DNA of 64,000 nucleotides. It comes from Methanobacteriota archaeon (GTDB lineage: Archaea; Halobacteriota; Methanosarcinia; Methanosarcinales; Methanosarcinaceae). The stretch's first letter is position 1; the number at the start of each line of letters is the position of its first letter. The DNA is taken from assembly GCA_016841625.1 (NCBI GenBank), contig JAENYU010000010.1, positions 55,048 through 119,047 on the forward strand, in the 5' to 3' direction. The notes under the pieces were generated by a model. That model had not been told where the DNA came from. It ran no database searches and saw only the letters and a list, made by a program, of their open reading frames with translations. Shown piece after piece: positions 8,261 to 16,563 of the stretch. Position numbers and translations under genes: made by a program.

Positions 8261-9336
8261 TTTTTAATATTTATAGCGGCGTTTATGTCCCTATCATGAA
8301 ATGTTTTACATTCAGGGCAAACCCACTCCCTTATTTTCAGGGTAATGTCCTTATTATGATAGCCGCAAACATTACACAACTTTGTTGATGGCTCAAACTG
8401 TCCTATTCTCAGAATGGTTTTCCCGTACCATTCGGCTTTATACTCCATTTTTTCAATGAAGCTAGACCATGAAGCATCACTTATGGCCTGTGCAAGGCAG
8501 TGATTTTTAACCATATTTTTAACTTTCAGAGTTTCAAAAGCTATTGCTTGGTTCTCGCTGATTAATTTTAGTGAAACTTTATGCTGAAAGTCTTTTCTTT
8601 GATTAGTCACCTTTTCGTGAATTTTGGCAAGCCTTTTCTTAGCCTTTTCCCGGTTCTTAGACCCTTTTTTCTTTCGGCTTAATTGCTTGCTAACAACTTT
8701 AAGACGTTTTAAGGATTTTTTAAGGTATTTGGGATTATCGATTTTTTCCCCATTTGACAAAACGGCAAAATCCTTAATTCCAACATCAACACCTATTGTA
8801 TTTTGTTCTGTGAATTTTTGCTTTTCAGGAACTTCTTTTCCATCATCCACAAGAATACTAATGAAATATTTTCCTGTTGAAGTTTTGGAAACTGTTGCTG
8901 TCTTTGTTTTCCCTTCAAAAGTCCGATGGAGTACAGCTTTAATTTCTCCCATTTTTGGAAGTTTAATTATATTTTTTTCAAAATCTACTATATAATGTTG
9001 TGGTATTTGGAAGGATTGAACAGGATTTTTTTTAGATTTAAAATTTGGAAATCCGGTTTTTTCTCTAAAGAACTTAGTAAAAGCAGTCTCTAAATTTTTA
9101 GTTACTGCTTGCAATGATTGTGAATTTGCTTCCTTCAACCATTCATGCTCTTTTTTCAGGTCTGGAATCATTTTGTTAAGATCGTACCTAGAGATCGATT
9201 TTCCTTCCTGTTCATAAGATTTAATTTTCTGTTCTAAAGCCCAATTATAGACAAATCTACAGCAACCAATTTGATTATTTATGCTTGTTTTTTGTTCTGC
9301 CGTAGGATTTAACCTAAACTTATAGGCTTTTAACAT
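8224..9336 (-). CDS. tnpB: TnpB RNA-guided nuclease of an IS200/IS605-type element
   Basis: 370-aa TnpB/IS1341 protein. N-terminal helix-turn-helix-like region (OrfB_IS605, residues about 1-120); RuvC-like nuclease with first Asp in GVDVGIKDFA and Glu in IAFETLKVKNM; zinc-ribbon with CNVC and CPEC pairs; last RuvC Asp in HDRDINAAIN. All catalytic and zinc residues are present, so the protein looks functional. The ATG at 9336 follows a TTG in frame and is the better start. A TATA element (GTATATAAATT, complement of about 9358-9368) lies close upstream, suggesting a nearly leaderless mRNA. Family members cut DNA next to a short motif using the element's own right-end RNA. Confidence 0.93.
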   Translation of the reverse strand: MLKAYKFRLNPTAEQKTSINNQIGCCRFVYNWALEQKIKSYEQEGKSISRYDLNKMIPDLKKEHEWLKEANSQSLQAVTKNLETAFTKFFREKTGFPNFKSKKNPVQSFQIPQHYIVDFEKNIIKLPKMGEIKAVLHRTFEGKTKTATVSKTSTGKYFISILVDDGKEVPEKQKFTEQNTIGVDVGIKDFAVLSNGEKIDNPKYLKKSLKRLKVVSKQLSRKKKGSKNREKAKKRLAKIHEKVTNQRKDFQHKVSLKLISENQAIAFETLKVKNMVKNHCLAQAISDASWSSFIEKMEYKAEWYGKTILRIGQFEPSTKLCNVCGYHNKDITLKIREWVCPECKTFHDRDINAAINIKKFALQDQNLIVI

Positions 9337-9419
9337 CAAGTTAGTATATGCTTTACCAATTTATATACATTTCAGTAAAAGCACACTCATTATGAAAGTT
9401 TACGCATTCATCTCCCACC

Positions 9420-9465
9420 TGCCAGCCTTCGGCTGTCGAGGAAGGAGTCTTCTGCTTTTAAAGAT
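9420..9465 (-). repeat. Left-side hairpin resembling the element's right end
   Basis: Read on the minus strand: AGCAGAAG, then ACTCCTTCCTCGA, CAGCC-GAA-GGCTG, GCAGGTGGGAGATGAATG. The order of blocks and the outer stem match the right end near 8125-8170. It could be the normal left-end hairpin or a remnant right end of a second element. Confidence 0.55.
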
Positions 9466-9531
9466 AAAAAAAGTAGTTTGAAAGGGTGATTTTAAAAACG
9501 GATTCCTGTTTTCAGAGCCTTTTACAGCATT

Positions 9532-10806
9532 TTATCCCAGCGTACAGGCCGTAACTTCCCCGCTTAGATTGCTTTTCAGCATCTTGAGAGCTGTTTCGAA
9601 GTCGTCGGTCTGCCCGAGCACCCACATCAGCTTTACCAGGGAGGTTTCGGGAAGGGTATCTTCACCTTCGATTGCGCCTGCTTTCAGGATGTCTCGGCCC
9701 GTATCATAGACGCGGTCGCAGACCCTACCGTTCAGGCACTGGGTGGTGATTATGATGGGAATTTTTGCGGCGACAGCTTTCTGAATATTGGGGATCCATT
9801 TTGTGGAGACATGCCCGAGCCCTGTGCCTTCTATGACCAGGCCTCTGTAGCCTGCGTTTATGTAGTGCTCGAGAACCGCCGGGTCAGCGCCGGGGATGAA
9901 CTTGACAATGGCGCACTTCGACTCCATGCCGGGTTTGAACTGCAGGGTTTTTTCTCCTCGTTTCGTGTAGTCGATAAGGGTTTTGATTTCCCTGGTCTCG
10001 TAGTCGACTGTCCCTATGGGCAGGGAGTTTACGGACTTGAAGGCATCCCTTCGGGAGCTGTGCATTTTCCGGACTTTTGCGGCGCGGTGGATTTCGCAGT
10101 ACTCGTCCGAAGTCGTGCCGTGCATGACCACCGAGACTTCGGCAATGTCGCTTACCGCAACGCAGGCTGCGCAGATGGCGTTCATGGCGTTGTCGCTGCT
10201 GGGGCGGTCGGCACTTCTCTGGGAGCCCACAAAAACGATCGGGACCGGGGTGTCAATCATGAAAGAAAGGGCGGCTGCCGAGTACATCATGGTGTCCGTC
10301 CCGTGGGTCACTATGATCCCTTCGGCTCCGGCTTTGATTTCTTCAACCACGGCTTTTGCAAGGTTTTGCCAGGACTCCTGATCCATATTCTCGGAAAGGA
10401 TGCTTGAAATCACCCTGCCCTTGAAATCCGCAATTTCCTTCAGTTCGGGGATTGCGGTGAGGATGTCGTCTGCGGTGAACTGTGAGGACACGGCCCCTGT
10501 CCGGTAGTCGATCTTGCTTGCAATGGTCCCGCCAGTGGAGAGGATTGCAACTTTCGGGAGTTTGCCGGACCTTGAAGCCGCTTCTTCAGCTCTGGGTTTG
10601 CATTCTTTGACCCCGGCTTTATTGGCATCTTTTTCTCTCTCTTCGCTTTCCAGAAGGGTAATCCGGACTTCATCCACGGAGAAACCCGCATTGTAGCCGC
10701 TCTTCATTTTTAATGCAACGTACCCTTCCATGGAAGGCATAACCTTGCCTTCATACACCGTTCCGTTCTTTTCTATGCGTACCCGGTCGCCCTGTTTGAA
10801 TTCCAT
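9532..10806 (-). CDS. gatD: Glutamyl-tRNA(Gln) amidotransferase subunit D
   Basis: 424-aa archaeal GatD. With GatE it converts misacylated Glu-tRNA(Gln) to Gln-tRNA(Gln); GatD is the asparaginase-like subunit that frees ammonia from glutamine or asparagine. An N-terminal small beta-barrel (residues about 1-50) and a variable charged linker (50-85) precede the asparaginase domain, with the catalytic Thr motif STGGTIAS (residues 90-97) and THGTDTMM (167-174). Length is typical. GatE is not adjacent here. The ATG at 10806 is the only reasonable start. It lies downstream of argH on the same strand. Confidence 0.95.
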   Translation of the reverse strand: MEFKQGDRVRIEKNGTVYEGKVMPSMEGYVALKMKSGYNAGFSVDEVRITLLESEEREKDANKAGVKECKPRAEEAASRSGKLPKVAILSTGGTIASKIDYRTGAVSSQFTADDILTAIPELKEIADFKGRVISSILSENMDQESWQNLAKAVVEEIKAGAEGIIVTHGTDTMMYSAAALSFMIDTPVPIVFVGSQRSADRPSSDNAMNAICAACVAVSDIAEVSVVMHGTTSDEYCEIHRAAKVRKMHSSRRDAFKSVNSLPIGTVDYETREIKTLIDYTKRGEKTLQFKPGMESKCAIVKFIPGADPAVLEHYINAGYRGLVIEGTGLGHVSTKWIPNIQKAVAAKIPIIITTQCLNGRVCDRVYDTGRDILKAGAIEGEDTLPETSLVKLMWVLGQTDDFETALKMLKSNLSGEVTACTLG

Positions 10807-10963
10807 GATTGGTCCCTTTTTCTGAGTTTTGAAATATCGTGATCGTGATGTTTTTGCGTGACATTATGAAGTTTAATTCCTGAATTATTCATTCCTGAAT
10901 TTTTCATACCTAAGAGGTCAACGTACTATTAAAAAGTTAATTGAAGGGAAAAGTTAGTTGAAA

Positions 10964-11066
10964 GCTGTTTTGCACTCGGCCTTTTCCTTACACTCAGTTT
11001 ATCCTTCACTCTCAGCCTTTCCTGCACCCTCGGTCTTTCCTTCCCACTCAGTCTTTCCTGTACTCT
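10964..11066 (-). repeat. 17/19-bp tandem repeat spanning the argH stop codon
   Basis: Read on the minus strand the array has five units of 17 or 19 bp with the core AGGAAAGACTGAGTG. The first unit contains the final argH codons (AGG AAA GAC TGA). The others follow directly in the 3' region as AGGAAAGACCGAGGGTG, AGGAAAGGCTGAGAGTG, AGGATAAACTGAGTG and AGGAAAAGGCCGAGTG. Confidence 0.85.
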
Positions 11067-12523
11067 TCCACCACCCCTAGCAGGGTCTCGAAAGCTGAGT
11101 CTATGGAGTCTTTCAGGGTTATGATTTCCTGGAAATTGAACTCGGTTTCGGCATTTCTTTTTGAGAGGTAGCGCTCCATTTCTTCGGGAGCCGGGCCTCC
11201 GGTTACTTTCCGCTTTTCGATGTTCGAAACCGGATCGAGGGCTTCAAGTACCATTTTGTTTGTCAACCCCCTGCCCGAGAGGGGCTCCCCGAGCACGACT
11301 TCGGCCACGGAGTCTATCTTTTCCAGGGTGGGAGTTTCCCCTTCCCGGGCCAGCACTCCTACAAGCTGGTGGGCGGTCCTGAAAGGAATCCCGGTTTCCC
11401 GGACAAAGGTGTCCGCAAGCTCGGTGGCGGTGGTAAACCCTGTGACCGACTGGGCTGCGAGTATCTCGGGGTGGACTTTCAGGGTCTTGACCATGCCTTC
11501 CATTACCCTGACCGAGGCCCTTACGGTTTCCACGGAGCGCCAGATGTTCGGGGTTGCTTCTTGCAGGTCCCGGTTGTAGCTCAGGGGAAGAGCCTTGCAG
11601 ATCGAGAGCAGGGTCATGAGAGCCCCGACCGCTACGCCTGTTTTCCCGCGCATGAGTTCGGCAGTGTCCGGGTTTTTCTTCTGGGGCATGATTGAGGAGG
11701 TGGAGGCGTAGGTGTCGTCCAGTTCGATATAGTTGAATTCGGAAGAGGACCAGATCACCAGTTCCTCGGCAGTCCTGCTCAGATTTATCATGAGGTTTGC
11801 AAACACCGAGGCGCACTCAATGAGGAAGTCCCTGCTGCTGACAGCGTCCATGGAATTTTCCAGCATGCCGGCAAAGCCCAGGAGTTCCCGGGTCCGCTTC
11901 CGGTTGAGGTCAAAGCCCGTTGACGCAAAAGCCGCAGCTCCCAGGGGGCAGAGGTTGACCCTTGAAAAAGCGTCCAGCACCCGGTCAAAGTCCCTGCCAA
12001 GCGCTGCTTCATGGGCGCAGAGGTGGTGGGCCAGGGTCGTCGGCTGGGCGTGCTGCAGGTGGGTAAAGCCGGGCATGAGGGTATTTGCGTGCTTTTCGGC
12101 AAGGACGAGAAGAGTCTTCCTGAGGGCCAGCAGCTCCTCGAGCAGCCCCAGCAGTTCCTCCCTGAGGGTCAGCCTGATGCAGGTCGCAACCTCGTCGTTC
12201 CTGGAGCGCCCTGAGTGCATCCTGCCGCCCACGTCTTCCCCCACCATATCGATCAGCCGGGACTCAAGAGAGATGTGAATGTCTTCATAGCTGAAATCAA
12301 GCTTTTCCATGCCCTCTTCCCTTATCTTCAAAAGCCCGTCCAGGATTTTGCCGCAGTCCTCTGCCTCGATGATTCCCTGTTCCTTCAGCATTACGGTATG
12401 GGCAAGGTCCACCGCGATATCCGCGTCAAAAATCCACCTGTCAGCCTCCATGGAAGAGGTGTAGCGCAAAATTTCCTCGTCCGGGGCTGCTTCTAACCTG
12501 CCTCTGCGTAAAATATTACTCAT
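11048..12523 (-). CDS. argH: Argininosuccinate lyase
   Basis: 491-aa lyase that splits argininosuccinate into arginine and fumarate, the last step of arginine synthesis. It shows the fumarase/ASL superfamily features: SGRSRNDE (residues 104-111) and the signature SSIMPQKKNPD (276-286) with the mobile catalytic serine loop. The frame continues 27 codons upstream to 12604, but those codons lie in a repeated non-coding segment. The ATG at 12523 is preceded by AGAGGGAT and gives the family-typical MSNILRRGRL start. No other arg gene is adjacent. Confidence 0.96.
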   Translation of the reverse strand: MSNILRRGRLEAAPDEEILRYTSSMEADRWIFDADIAVDLAHTVMLKEQGIIEAEDCGKILDGLLKIREEGMEKLDFSYEDIHISLESRLIDMVGEDVGGRMHSGRSRNDEVATCIRLTLREELLGLLEELLALRKTLLVLAEKHANTLMPGFTHLQHAQPTTLAHHLCAHEAALGRDFDRVLDAFSRVNLCPLGAAAFASTGFDLNRKRTRELLGFAGMLENSMDAVSSRDFLIECASVFANLMINLSRTAEELVIWSSSEFNYIELDDTYASTSSIMPQKKNPDTAELMRGKTGVAVGALMTLLSICKALPLSYNRDLQEATPNIWRSVETVRASVRVMEGMVKTLKVHPEILAAQSVTGFTTATELADTFVRETGIPFRTAHQLVGVLAREGETPTLEKIDSVAEVVLGEPLSGRGLTNKMVLEALDPVSNIEKRKVTGGPAPEEMERYLSKRNAETEFNFQEIITLKDSIDSAFETLLGVVEEYRKD

Positions 12524-12544
12524 TGGGATCCCTCTATATTTATG

Positions 12545-12650
12545 AAATGAATCTTTGTGAATAGTCTGTGTGATGTGAGTTTTTATGAATGGTCTGTGTC
12601 CCACGAATTTGTACGAATGATCTGTATGATACTAATTTGTATAATATGAC
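12545..12650 (-). repeat. Imperfect 27-30-bp repeats upstream of argH
   Basis: Three variants of a unit containing GAATRRTCTGTRTGAT or its relatives (gaatagtctgtgtgatgtg, gaatggtctgtgtccc, gaatgatctgtatgata) lie between the argH start and its likely TATA element (ATATTATACAAAT on the minus strand, near 12637-12649). They occupy the leader or operator position. Function unknown. Confidence 0.55.
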
Positions 12651-12832
12651 TTTAGACTTCAATGTGATTTTAAAATTTTACTGCCTGTTTAGCAAATAGG
12701 CTGGATACTCAAAAACCTGTAGCGTGGTATTGCTCCAAACGCTTAAATATGAATCGCTTTCCCTGATTTGCTGTATTTTTAAAGACTTTTCTGTTTATTT
12801 TTCATAAGTGTCGTCATGAGCATTTTCCGACC

Positions 12833-12843
12833 CTTTAAATATT
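12833..12843 (+). promoter_or_regulatory. TATA box of the methyltransferase gene
   Basis: CTTTAAATATT at 12833-12843, about 50 bp before the ATG at 12894. It predicts a start site near 12868 and a leader of about 25 nt. The rest of the 12524-12893 intergenic region holds the argH-side repeats and a second TTAAATATG element near 12742. Confidence 0.5.
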
Positions 12844-12893
12844 CCCAAATCTTGCAAAAAAGCTAATCAGGAATTAAAGCATAAAATTAAGTG

Positions 12894-13493
12894 ATGTCCG
12901 TAGCCGCAAAGTACAACAGAATGTCTGCAGTCTACGATTTAATGGAATCTCCCATGGAATTCTTTTTTTACAGCAAATGGCGAAAAGAAGCCCTTTCGGG
13001 CTTAAAGGGGATGGTTCTGGAAGTAGGGGTAGGGACAGGAAAGAATCTAAAGTACTATCCTGAGGACTGCTCGGTCATGGCCATCGACAACAGTGAGGGA
13101 ATGCTCGAAAAAGCAAGGGAAAAAGGCAAAGGCATGAAAAACGTGACCTTACTCCTGATGGACGCCGAGCACCTGGAATTCCCGGACAACAGTTTTGACT
13201 ACGTGATAACAACTTTTGTCCTCTGCTCCATTCCTGACCCCATAAAAGCCCTCAGGGAAATGAAAAGGGTCCTGAAACCCGAAGGGGAGATGATAAACCT
13301 GGAACATATGAGGAGTAACAACCGCTGGATTGCCGCCTATGAAGATTTCATCAACCCTATTTCGGTTGCTCTGACAGGTATCAACGTGAACCGGAAGACC
13401 GTGGAAAATATAGGAAAGGCGGGGTTTAATATAAAGGATGTAAAAAACCTGGCTTTCAAGGATATTTTCAGGAAGATCCGGTCGAAACAGTGA
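12894..13493 (+). CDS. Class I SAM-dependent methyltransferase (UbiE/PmtA-like)
   Basis: 199-aa Rossmann methyltransferase. The SAM-binding motif I is LEVGVGTGKNLKYY (residues about 42-55), the acidic residue closing beta-2 is in AIDNSEGML, motif II is DAEHLEFPDNSFDYV and motif III RVLKPEGEMINLEHM. Layout and length fit the UbiE/phospholipid methyltransferase group, but the acceptor is not determined. A GTG directly before the ATG could also serve as start. It precedes an ABC1/UbiB-family gene on the same strand with 187 bp between, so a shared role in lipid or isoprenoid-carrier metabolism is possible but only inferred. Confidence 0.85.
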   Translation: MSVAAKYNRMSAVYDLMESPMEFFFYSKWRKEALSGLKGMVLEVGVGTGKNLKYYPEDCSVMAIDNSEGMLEKAREKGKGMKNVTLLLMDAEHLEFPDNSFDYVITTFVLCSIPDPIKALREMKRVLKPEGEMINLEHMRSNNRWIAAYEDFINPISVALTGINVNRKTVENIGKAGFNIKDVKNLAFKDIFRKIRSKQ

Positions 13494-13680
13494 AAGGTTC
13501 GAGTGCCTCCTAAACTTCGCAAAGTCGGTTCATCTCAATTTTTGTCCCGGTATGCCGCAGTGCCTCCGGCTAAAGTAGAATTCCGGCTACTCCCTGAATT
13601 TTGTAAGTGGTTAAGGGATTAAAAGATCAAATTTATTTCAAAGATATCCTATTAAACAATAACAACTAACTCCTAAATGG

Positions 13681-15336
13681 ATGCTGGGGAAAACAAGGCG
13701 CTATTTTCAGGTTTTACGGGTTTTATTAAAGTACAACCTGCTGCCCGAGCTGTACAGGGACCTCCGTGCGGACTATATTTCGAGGCCCGAATGCACATGC
13801 GCTTATGACAAGGAAAACCTCGAAACTGCAAAGAAGCTCAGACAGGCGTTCGAGGAACTGGGGCCCACCTTTGTCAAGATGGGGCAGACCATGAGCAAGC
13901 GCCCGGACCTTGTACCCCCGGCTTATGTCATGGAGATGATGAAGCTCCAGGACAAAGTCAACCCTATTTCTTTTGAGGAGATGACGGATTCCCTGGACCT
14001 GGCCTGCATCTGTGAGTATGACCCTCCGGAACTTCGGAAAAAGAAAAAGAGCCGGCAAGAAATTGAAGCTTCCGGGAAGAGGAGGAGCCAGGCTTTCATT
14101 GAAATTTTTGACAGCTTTGATACCACGCCCATTGCGAGCGGTTCCATTGCCCAGGTCTACAGGGGGGTCATGAACGGAGAGCCCGTGGCGGTGAAAATAC
14201 TTCGCCCGAACCTTATTGACAGTATCAACACGGACCTTGCAATCGTGGACGATTTCAAGCCCATCGTAAAGAGGCTGCTCGGGATCGGAAAAAACTTTGA
14301 CATAGACGCATTTCTTGAAGAGATCCGGGACATGCTCACCCGGGAAGTGGACCTCAGGATCGAAGCCATGAACATGCGGCGTTTCGAGGACAATTTCAAG
14401 AACGTTAAAAAGGTCGGGGTCCCGAAGATCTATCCCGATTACTGCTCTGCAAACGTGCTCACCATGGAATTCATCAAGGGCGTCCAGATAAAGGACGTAA
14501 TTGACATGCCCGTTCCCCAGAGCAAGAAGTCCGACTATACGAGGACAATCACCAAAAGCTACCTCAAGCAGGTCTATATCGACGGCTTCTACCACGCCGA
14601 CCCTCACGGGGGCAACATGCTGGCACAGGAGGACGACATTGTTGCCTTCATTGATTTTGGGGCTGTGGGAAGCATTGATGACGAACTAAAGCGGAACATG
14701 CTGGAGTTTTACTACGCGGTCAACAACCGGGACGTGGAAGGGGCTACGGAAGGTTTCCTGAAAATCGGGAAGGCAAAGTCAGGGGATGTGGACCTGCGCA
14801 GGCTCAAGAAGGATATGGATGACCTTATCGCAAGCCAGAACTACGGGCTTGAAGGCAGGCAGAGCGACAACTATGCAAAACTCGGGATGAAATACGACAT
14901 CAAGCTCCCCGGGGAGTTCTCAACCCTCCAGCGGGCAATCCTCCTGATCGAGGGGGTCTGCCTGGAACTCGACCCACGCTATAAAATCCAGACCATTGCG
15001 ATTCCCGTTTTGATGGACGCCTACAAGAAGCTAAGCACTCCAAAGGGAGCTGGCATCCATATCGAACTTTCCACCGAGCCCCGGGATGAGAAGGCCGAGA
15101 TCAGGGCTGCTGTCCGGGAACTGGCTGACAGGATGGGGGAAATGGGGGACCGGCTTATGGAAGGACAGGAGAAAGAAAAGAAATCAGGGGGCTTTTCAAG
15201 GGAATTTTATCTTACCGGCCTGTTGATCCTCTCAACCTATATCCTGCTAAGGGGAGATGCTTTTGCCTGGGTGGGGGCAGCCGGGTTTGCAGGGGCGCTT
15301 CTCATCTGGCTGCTTGCTGTGCTTCGGGCAGATTGA
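13681..15336 (+). CDS. ABC1/AarF/UbiB-family atypical kinase-like protein
   Basis: 551-aa protein of the UbiB/ABC1 family. The KxGQ motif is present as FVKMGQTMSKRPDLVP (residues about 66-80). The Ala-rich nucleotide loop is IASGSIAQVYRG, the ATP-site Lys is in VAVKILRP, the catalytic-loop equivalent is GFYHADPHGGNM, and IDFGAVG supplies the metal-binding Asp. Two hydrophobic helices at about 510-548 would anchor it in the membrane, as in UbiB and COQ8. Family members support synthesis or movement of isoprenoid quinones. In Methanosarcina the equivalent carrier is methanophenazine, so a role there is conceivable but unproven. A start at 13681 gives the expected length. Confidence 0.88.
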   Translation: MLGKTRRYFQVLRVLLKYNLLPELYRDLRADYISRPECTCAYDKENLETAKKLRQAFEELGPTFVKMGQTMSKRPDLVPPAYVMEMMKLQDKVNPISFEEMTDSLDLACICEYDPPELRKKKKSRQEIEASGKRRSQAFIEIFDSFDTTPIASGSIAQVYRGVMNGEPVAVKILRPNLIDSINTDLAIVDDFKPIVKRLLGIGKNFDIDAFLEEIRDMLTREVDLRIEAMNMRRFEDNFKNVKKVGVPKIYPDYCSANVLTMEFIKGVQIKDVIDMPVPQSKKSDYTRTITKSYLKQVYIDGFYHADPHGGNMLAQEDDIVAFIDFGAVGSIDDELKRNMLEFYYAVNNRDVEGATEGFLKIGKAKSGDVDLRRLKKDMDDLIASQNYGLEGRQSDNYAKLGMKYDIKLPGEFSTLQRAILLIEGVCLELDPRYKIQTIAIPVLMDAYKKLSTPKGAGIHIELSTEPRDEKAEIRAAVRELADRMGEMGDRLMEGQEKEKKSGGFSREFYLTGLLILSTYILLRGDAFAWVGAAGFAGALLIWLLAVLRAD

Positions 15337-15495
15337 AATAGCTGGTAATGAAGGTCGGTTGTAAAGGTTATTGGGCTGTAAAAGTTAATTGAAAATTCCG
15401 GTAAAAAAGCTCTAATAAAAGGGAATATAAAATAAACGTATAAAAACGCCTATAAATTAATTATAATTAGTGGGATTAAAAACCTGAATCCATTA

Positions 15496-15717
15496 ATGGG
15501 GGTAAATTCCCTGGTGCGGGAAACCATAAAAATAGAAGGTATGGCATGCAATCACTGCGTCATGCGAGTCGGGAGAGCTATTGCTTCCGTGAAAGGGGTA
15601 ACGGAAGTGGATGTAAACCTTGAGAAAAAAGAGGCAGTTGTGGATTTCGAGGGGGATAAAACGGATCTGGGAGAAATCAAAGCTGTTGTCCGGGAAGCGG
15701 GGTATGAACCTGCCTGA
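15496..15717 (+). CDS. Heavy-metal-associated (HMA) domain protein, copper chaperone-like, copy 1
   Basis: 73-aa single HMA domain (CopZ/Atx1 fold) with the metal motif GMACNHC at residues 15-21 and the closing AGYEP. Such proteins carry Cu(I) to P-type ATPases. The ATG at 15496 gives a short N-terminal extension. A GTG at 15514 with GGGGGT about 10 nt upstream would give the same compact start (M-R-E-T) as its neighbours and is a serious alternative. First of three free HMA proteins ahead of copA on the same strand. Confidence 0.88.
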   Translation: MGVNSLVRETIKIEGMACNHCVMRVGRAIASVKGVTEVDVNLEKKEAVVDFEGDKTDLGEIKAVVREAGYEPA

Positions 15718-15740
15718 AACTGGGATGGTATATATATTTA

Positions 15741-15842
15741 GTTTGTGAATATATATTGCTGGTTGTGAGTATATATTTCTGGTTGTGAATATATATTGCT
15801 GGCTGTGAATATATATTGCTGGCTGTGAATATATATTGCTGG
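15741..15842 (+). repeat. Five 20-bp tandem repeats, each with a TATA-like core
   Basis: Unit of the form GGTTGTGAATATATATTGCT repeated about five times head to tail with few changes, plus a further GGTATATATATTTAG just before it (15726-15740). Each unit holds ATATATAT. The array lies between the first and second HMA genes, 95 bp upstream of the second, so it may act as a multi-TATA promoter region. The following 15843-15910 is built from shorter TTGATTTAC/TTCTTGA repeats. Confidence 0.85.
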
Positions 15843-15937
15843 TTGTATTCTTGATTTACATTGTTGACTTATTGATTTACATTCTTGATTTATTGATCCA
15901 TTCTTGACTATTAATTATTTCAAAGGAGGTTTGAACC

Positions 15938-16144
15938 ATTACTCAGGAAACCATAAAAGTTGAAGGCATGTCCTGCGGGCACTGCGTCTTGGCAGTCAAA
16001 AGAGGAATTGAAGCTGTAGAAGGCGTGAAAGAAGCTACTGTAAGCCTTGAGGATAAACAGGCAGTTGTTGACTACGACGAAAAGAAGGCGAAACTTGAAG
16101 ATATCAAGGCTGCTGTTCGGAAAGCCGGATATGAACCTGTATGA
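15938..16144 (+). CDS. HMA domain copper chaperone-like protein, copy 2, with apparent ATT start
   Basis: 68-aa HMA domain with GMSCGHC and the end AGYEPV, full length when read from the ATT codon at 15938. A near-perfect Shine-Dalgarno sequence GGAGGT (15925-15930) lies 7 nt upstream. An in-frame TGA at 15932-15934 rules out any earlier start, and the first in-frame ATG (15968) is the Met of the metal motif itself, which would delete beta-1 and the motif context. So an AUU start is the only choice giving an intact domain. The product would read M-TQETIKVEGMSCGHC. Likely role: Cu(I) delivery to CopA. Confidence 0.8.
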   Translation: MTQETIKVEGMSCGHCVLAVKRGIEAVEGVKEATVSLEDKQAVVDYDEKKAKLEDIKAAVRKAGYEPV

Positions 16145-16287
16145 CTTATTTTATTCTTGAAGTCTGAAACGGTTTGTACAACAGTGGGAGCATCTGGACA
16201 GAATCATTATATACGAATAAGTGCAGATTTTTATATACAGGGAAACGCAAGCGTGTGTTTAACTGCTGATGCTTTGGGGGTGAAAAC

Positions 16288-16491
16288 ATCAGGGAGACAA
16301 CACTGATCGTGGATGACATGGTCTGCAGATACTGCAAGAACATGGTCACCAGACTCGTTAGCTCTATCAACGGAGTTTCTCGTGTAAACATAAATGTTCC
16401 GGACAGGACTGTAAATGTGACCTACGACAGCCAGAAAACCGATGAATACGTCATAAAAGTTACCCTGCTAGAAGCCGGGTACAGGCTGTAA
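16288..16491 (+). CDS. HMA domain protein, copy 3, with probable ATC start
   Basis: 67-aa HMA domain if read from ATC at 16288, giving M-RETTLIVDDMVCRYC, which aligns with the starts of the neighbouring copies. GGGGGTGA (16276-16283) is placed correctly for that codon, and an in-frame TGA at 16267-16269 closes the frame upstream. A CTG at 16303 and a GTG at 16309 (12 nt after AGGGAG) are alternatives, but both cut into beta-1. The CxxC pair is kept, while Gly of the usual GMxCxxC is replaced (DDMVCRYC), so metal affinity may differ. It lies 72 bp upstream of copA. Confidence 0.72.
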   Translation: MRETTLIVDDMVCRYCKNMVTRLVSSINGVSRVNINVPDRTVNVTYDSQKTDEYVIKVTLLEAGYRL

Positions 16492-16563
16492 TCGATTCAG
16501 AAGCCGGAGACATGGCTGGGTGTCCTTCCAGAGATTGCAGGTTCAGGAGCAGGCGGCATTTCA

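Larger units (their letters stand above)
8116..9465 (-). mobile_element. TnpB-only IS200/IS605-type (IS1341-like) element
   Basis: A complete tnpB without tnpA, with subterminal hairpins on both sides in the same orientation. On the minus strand the right end reads through CCCCTTCC ... CTCC-GAA-GGAG ... GGGAGGGG and closes with GGGGTAGTTCAC at 8116. The left side (about 9420-9465) has CAGCC-GAA-GGCTG inside a CTCC/GGAG-type stem. The ends are estimated from these structures, since no empty site is available. The gene is visibly more AT-rich than its neighbours, in keeping with acquisition. Without TnpA the element would need a transposase in trans. Confidence 0.75.

Noticed and set aside
8116..9465. 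Composite IS605 element with tnpA
   Set aside because: No tnpA-like frame on either strand within or next to the element.
13726..14607. 293-codon minus-strand frame in the ABC1/UbiB gene
   Set aside because: Antisense shadow of a gene with clear family motifs.
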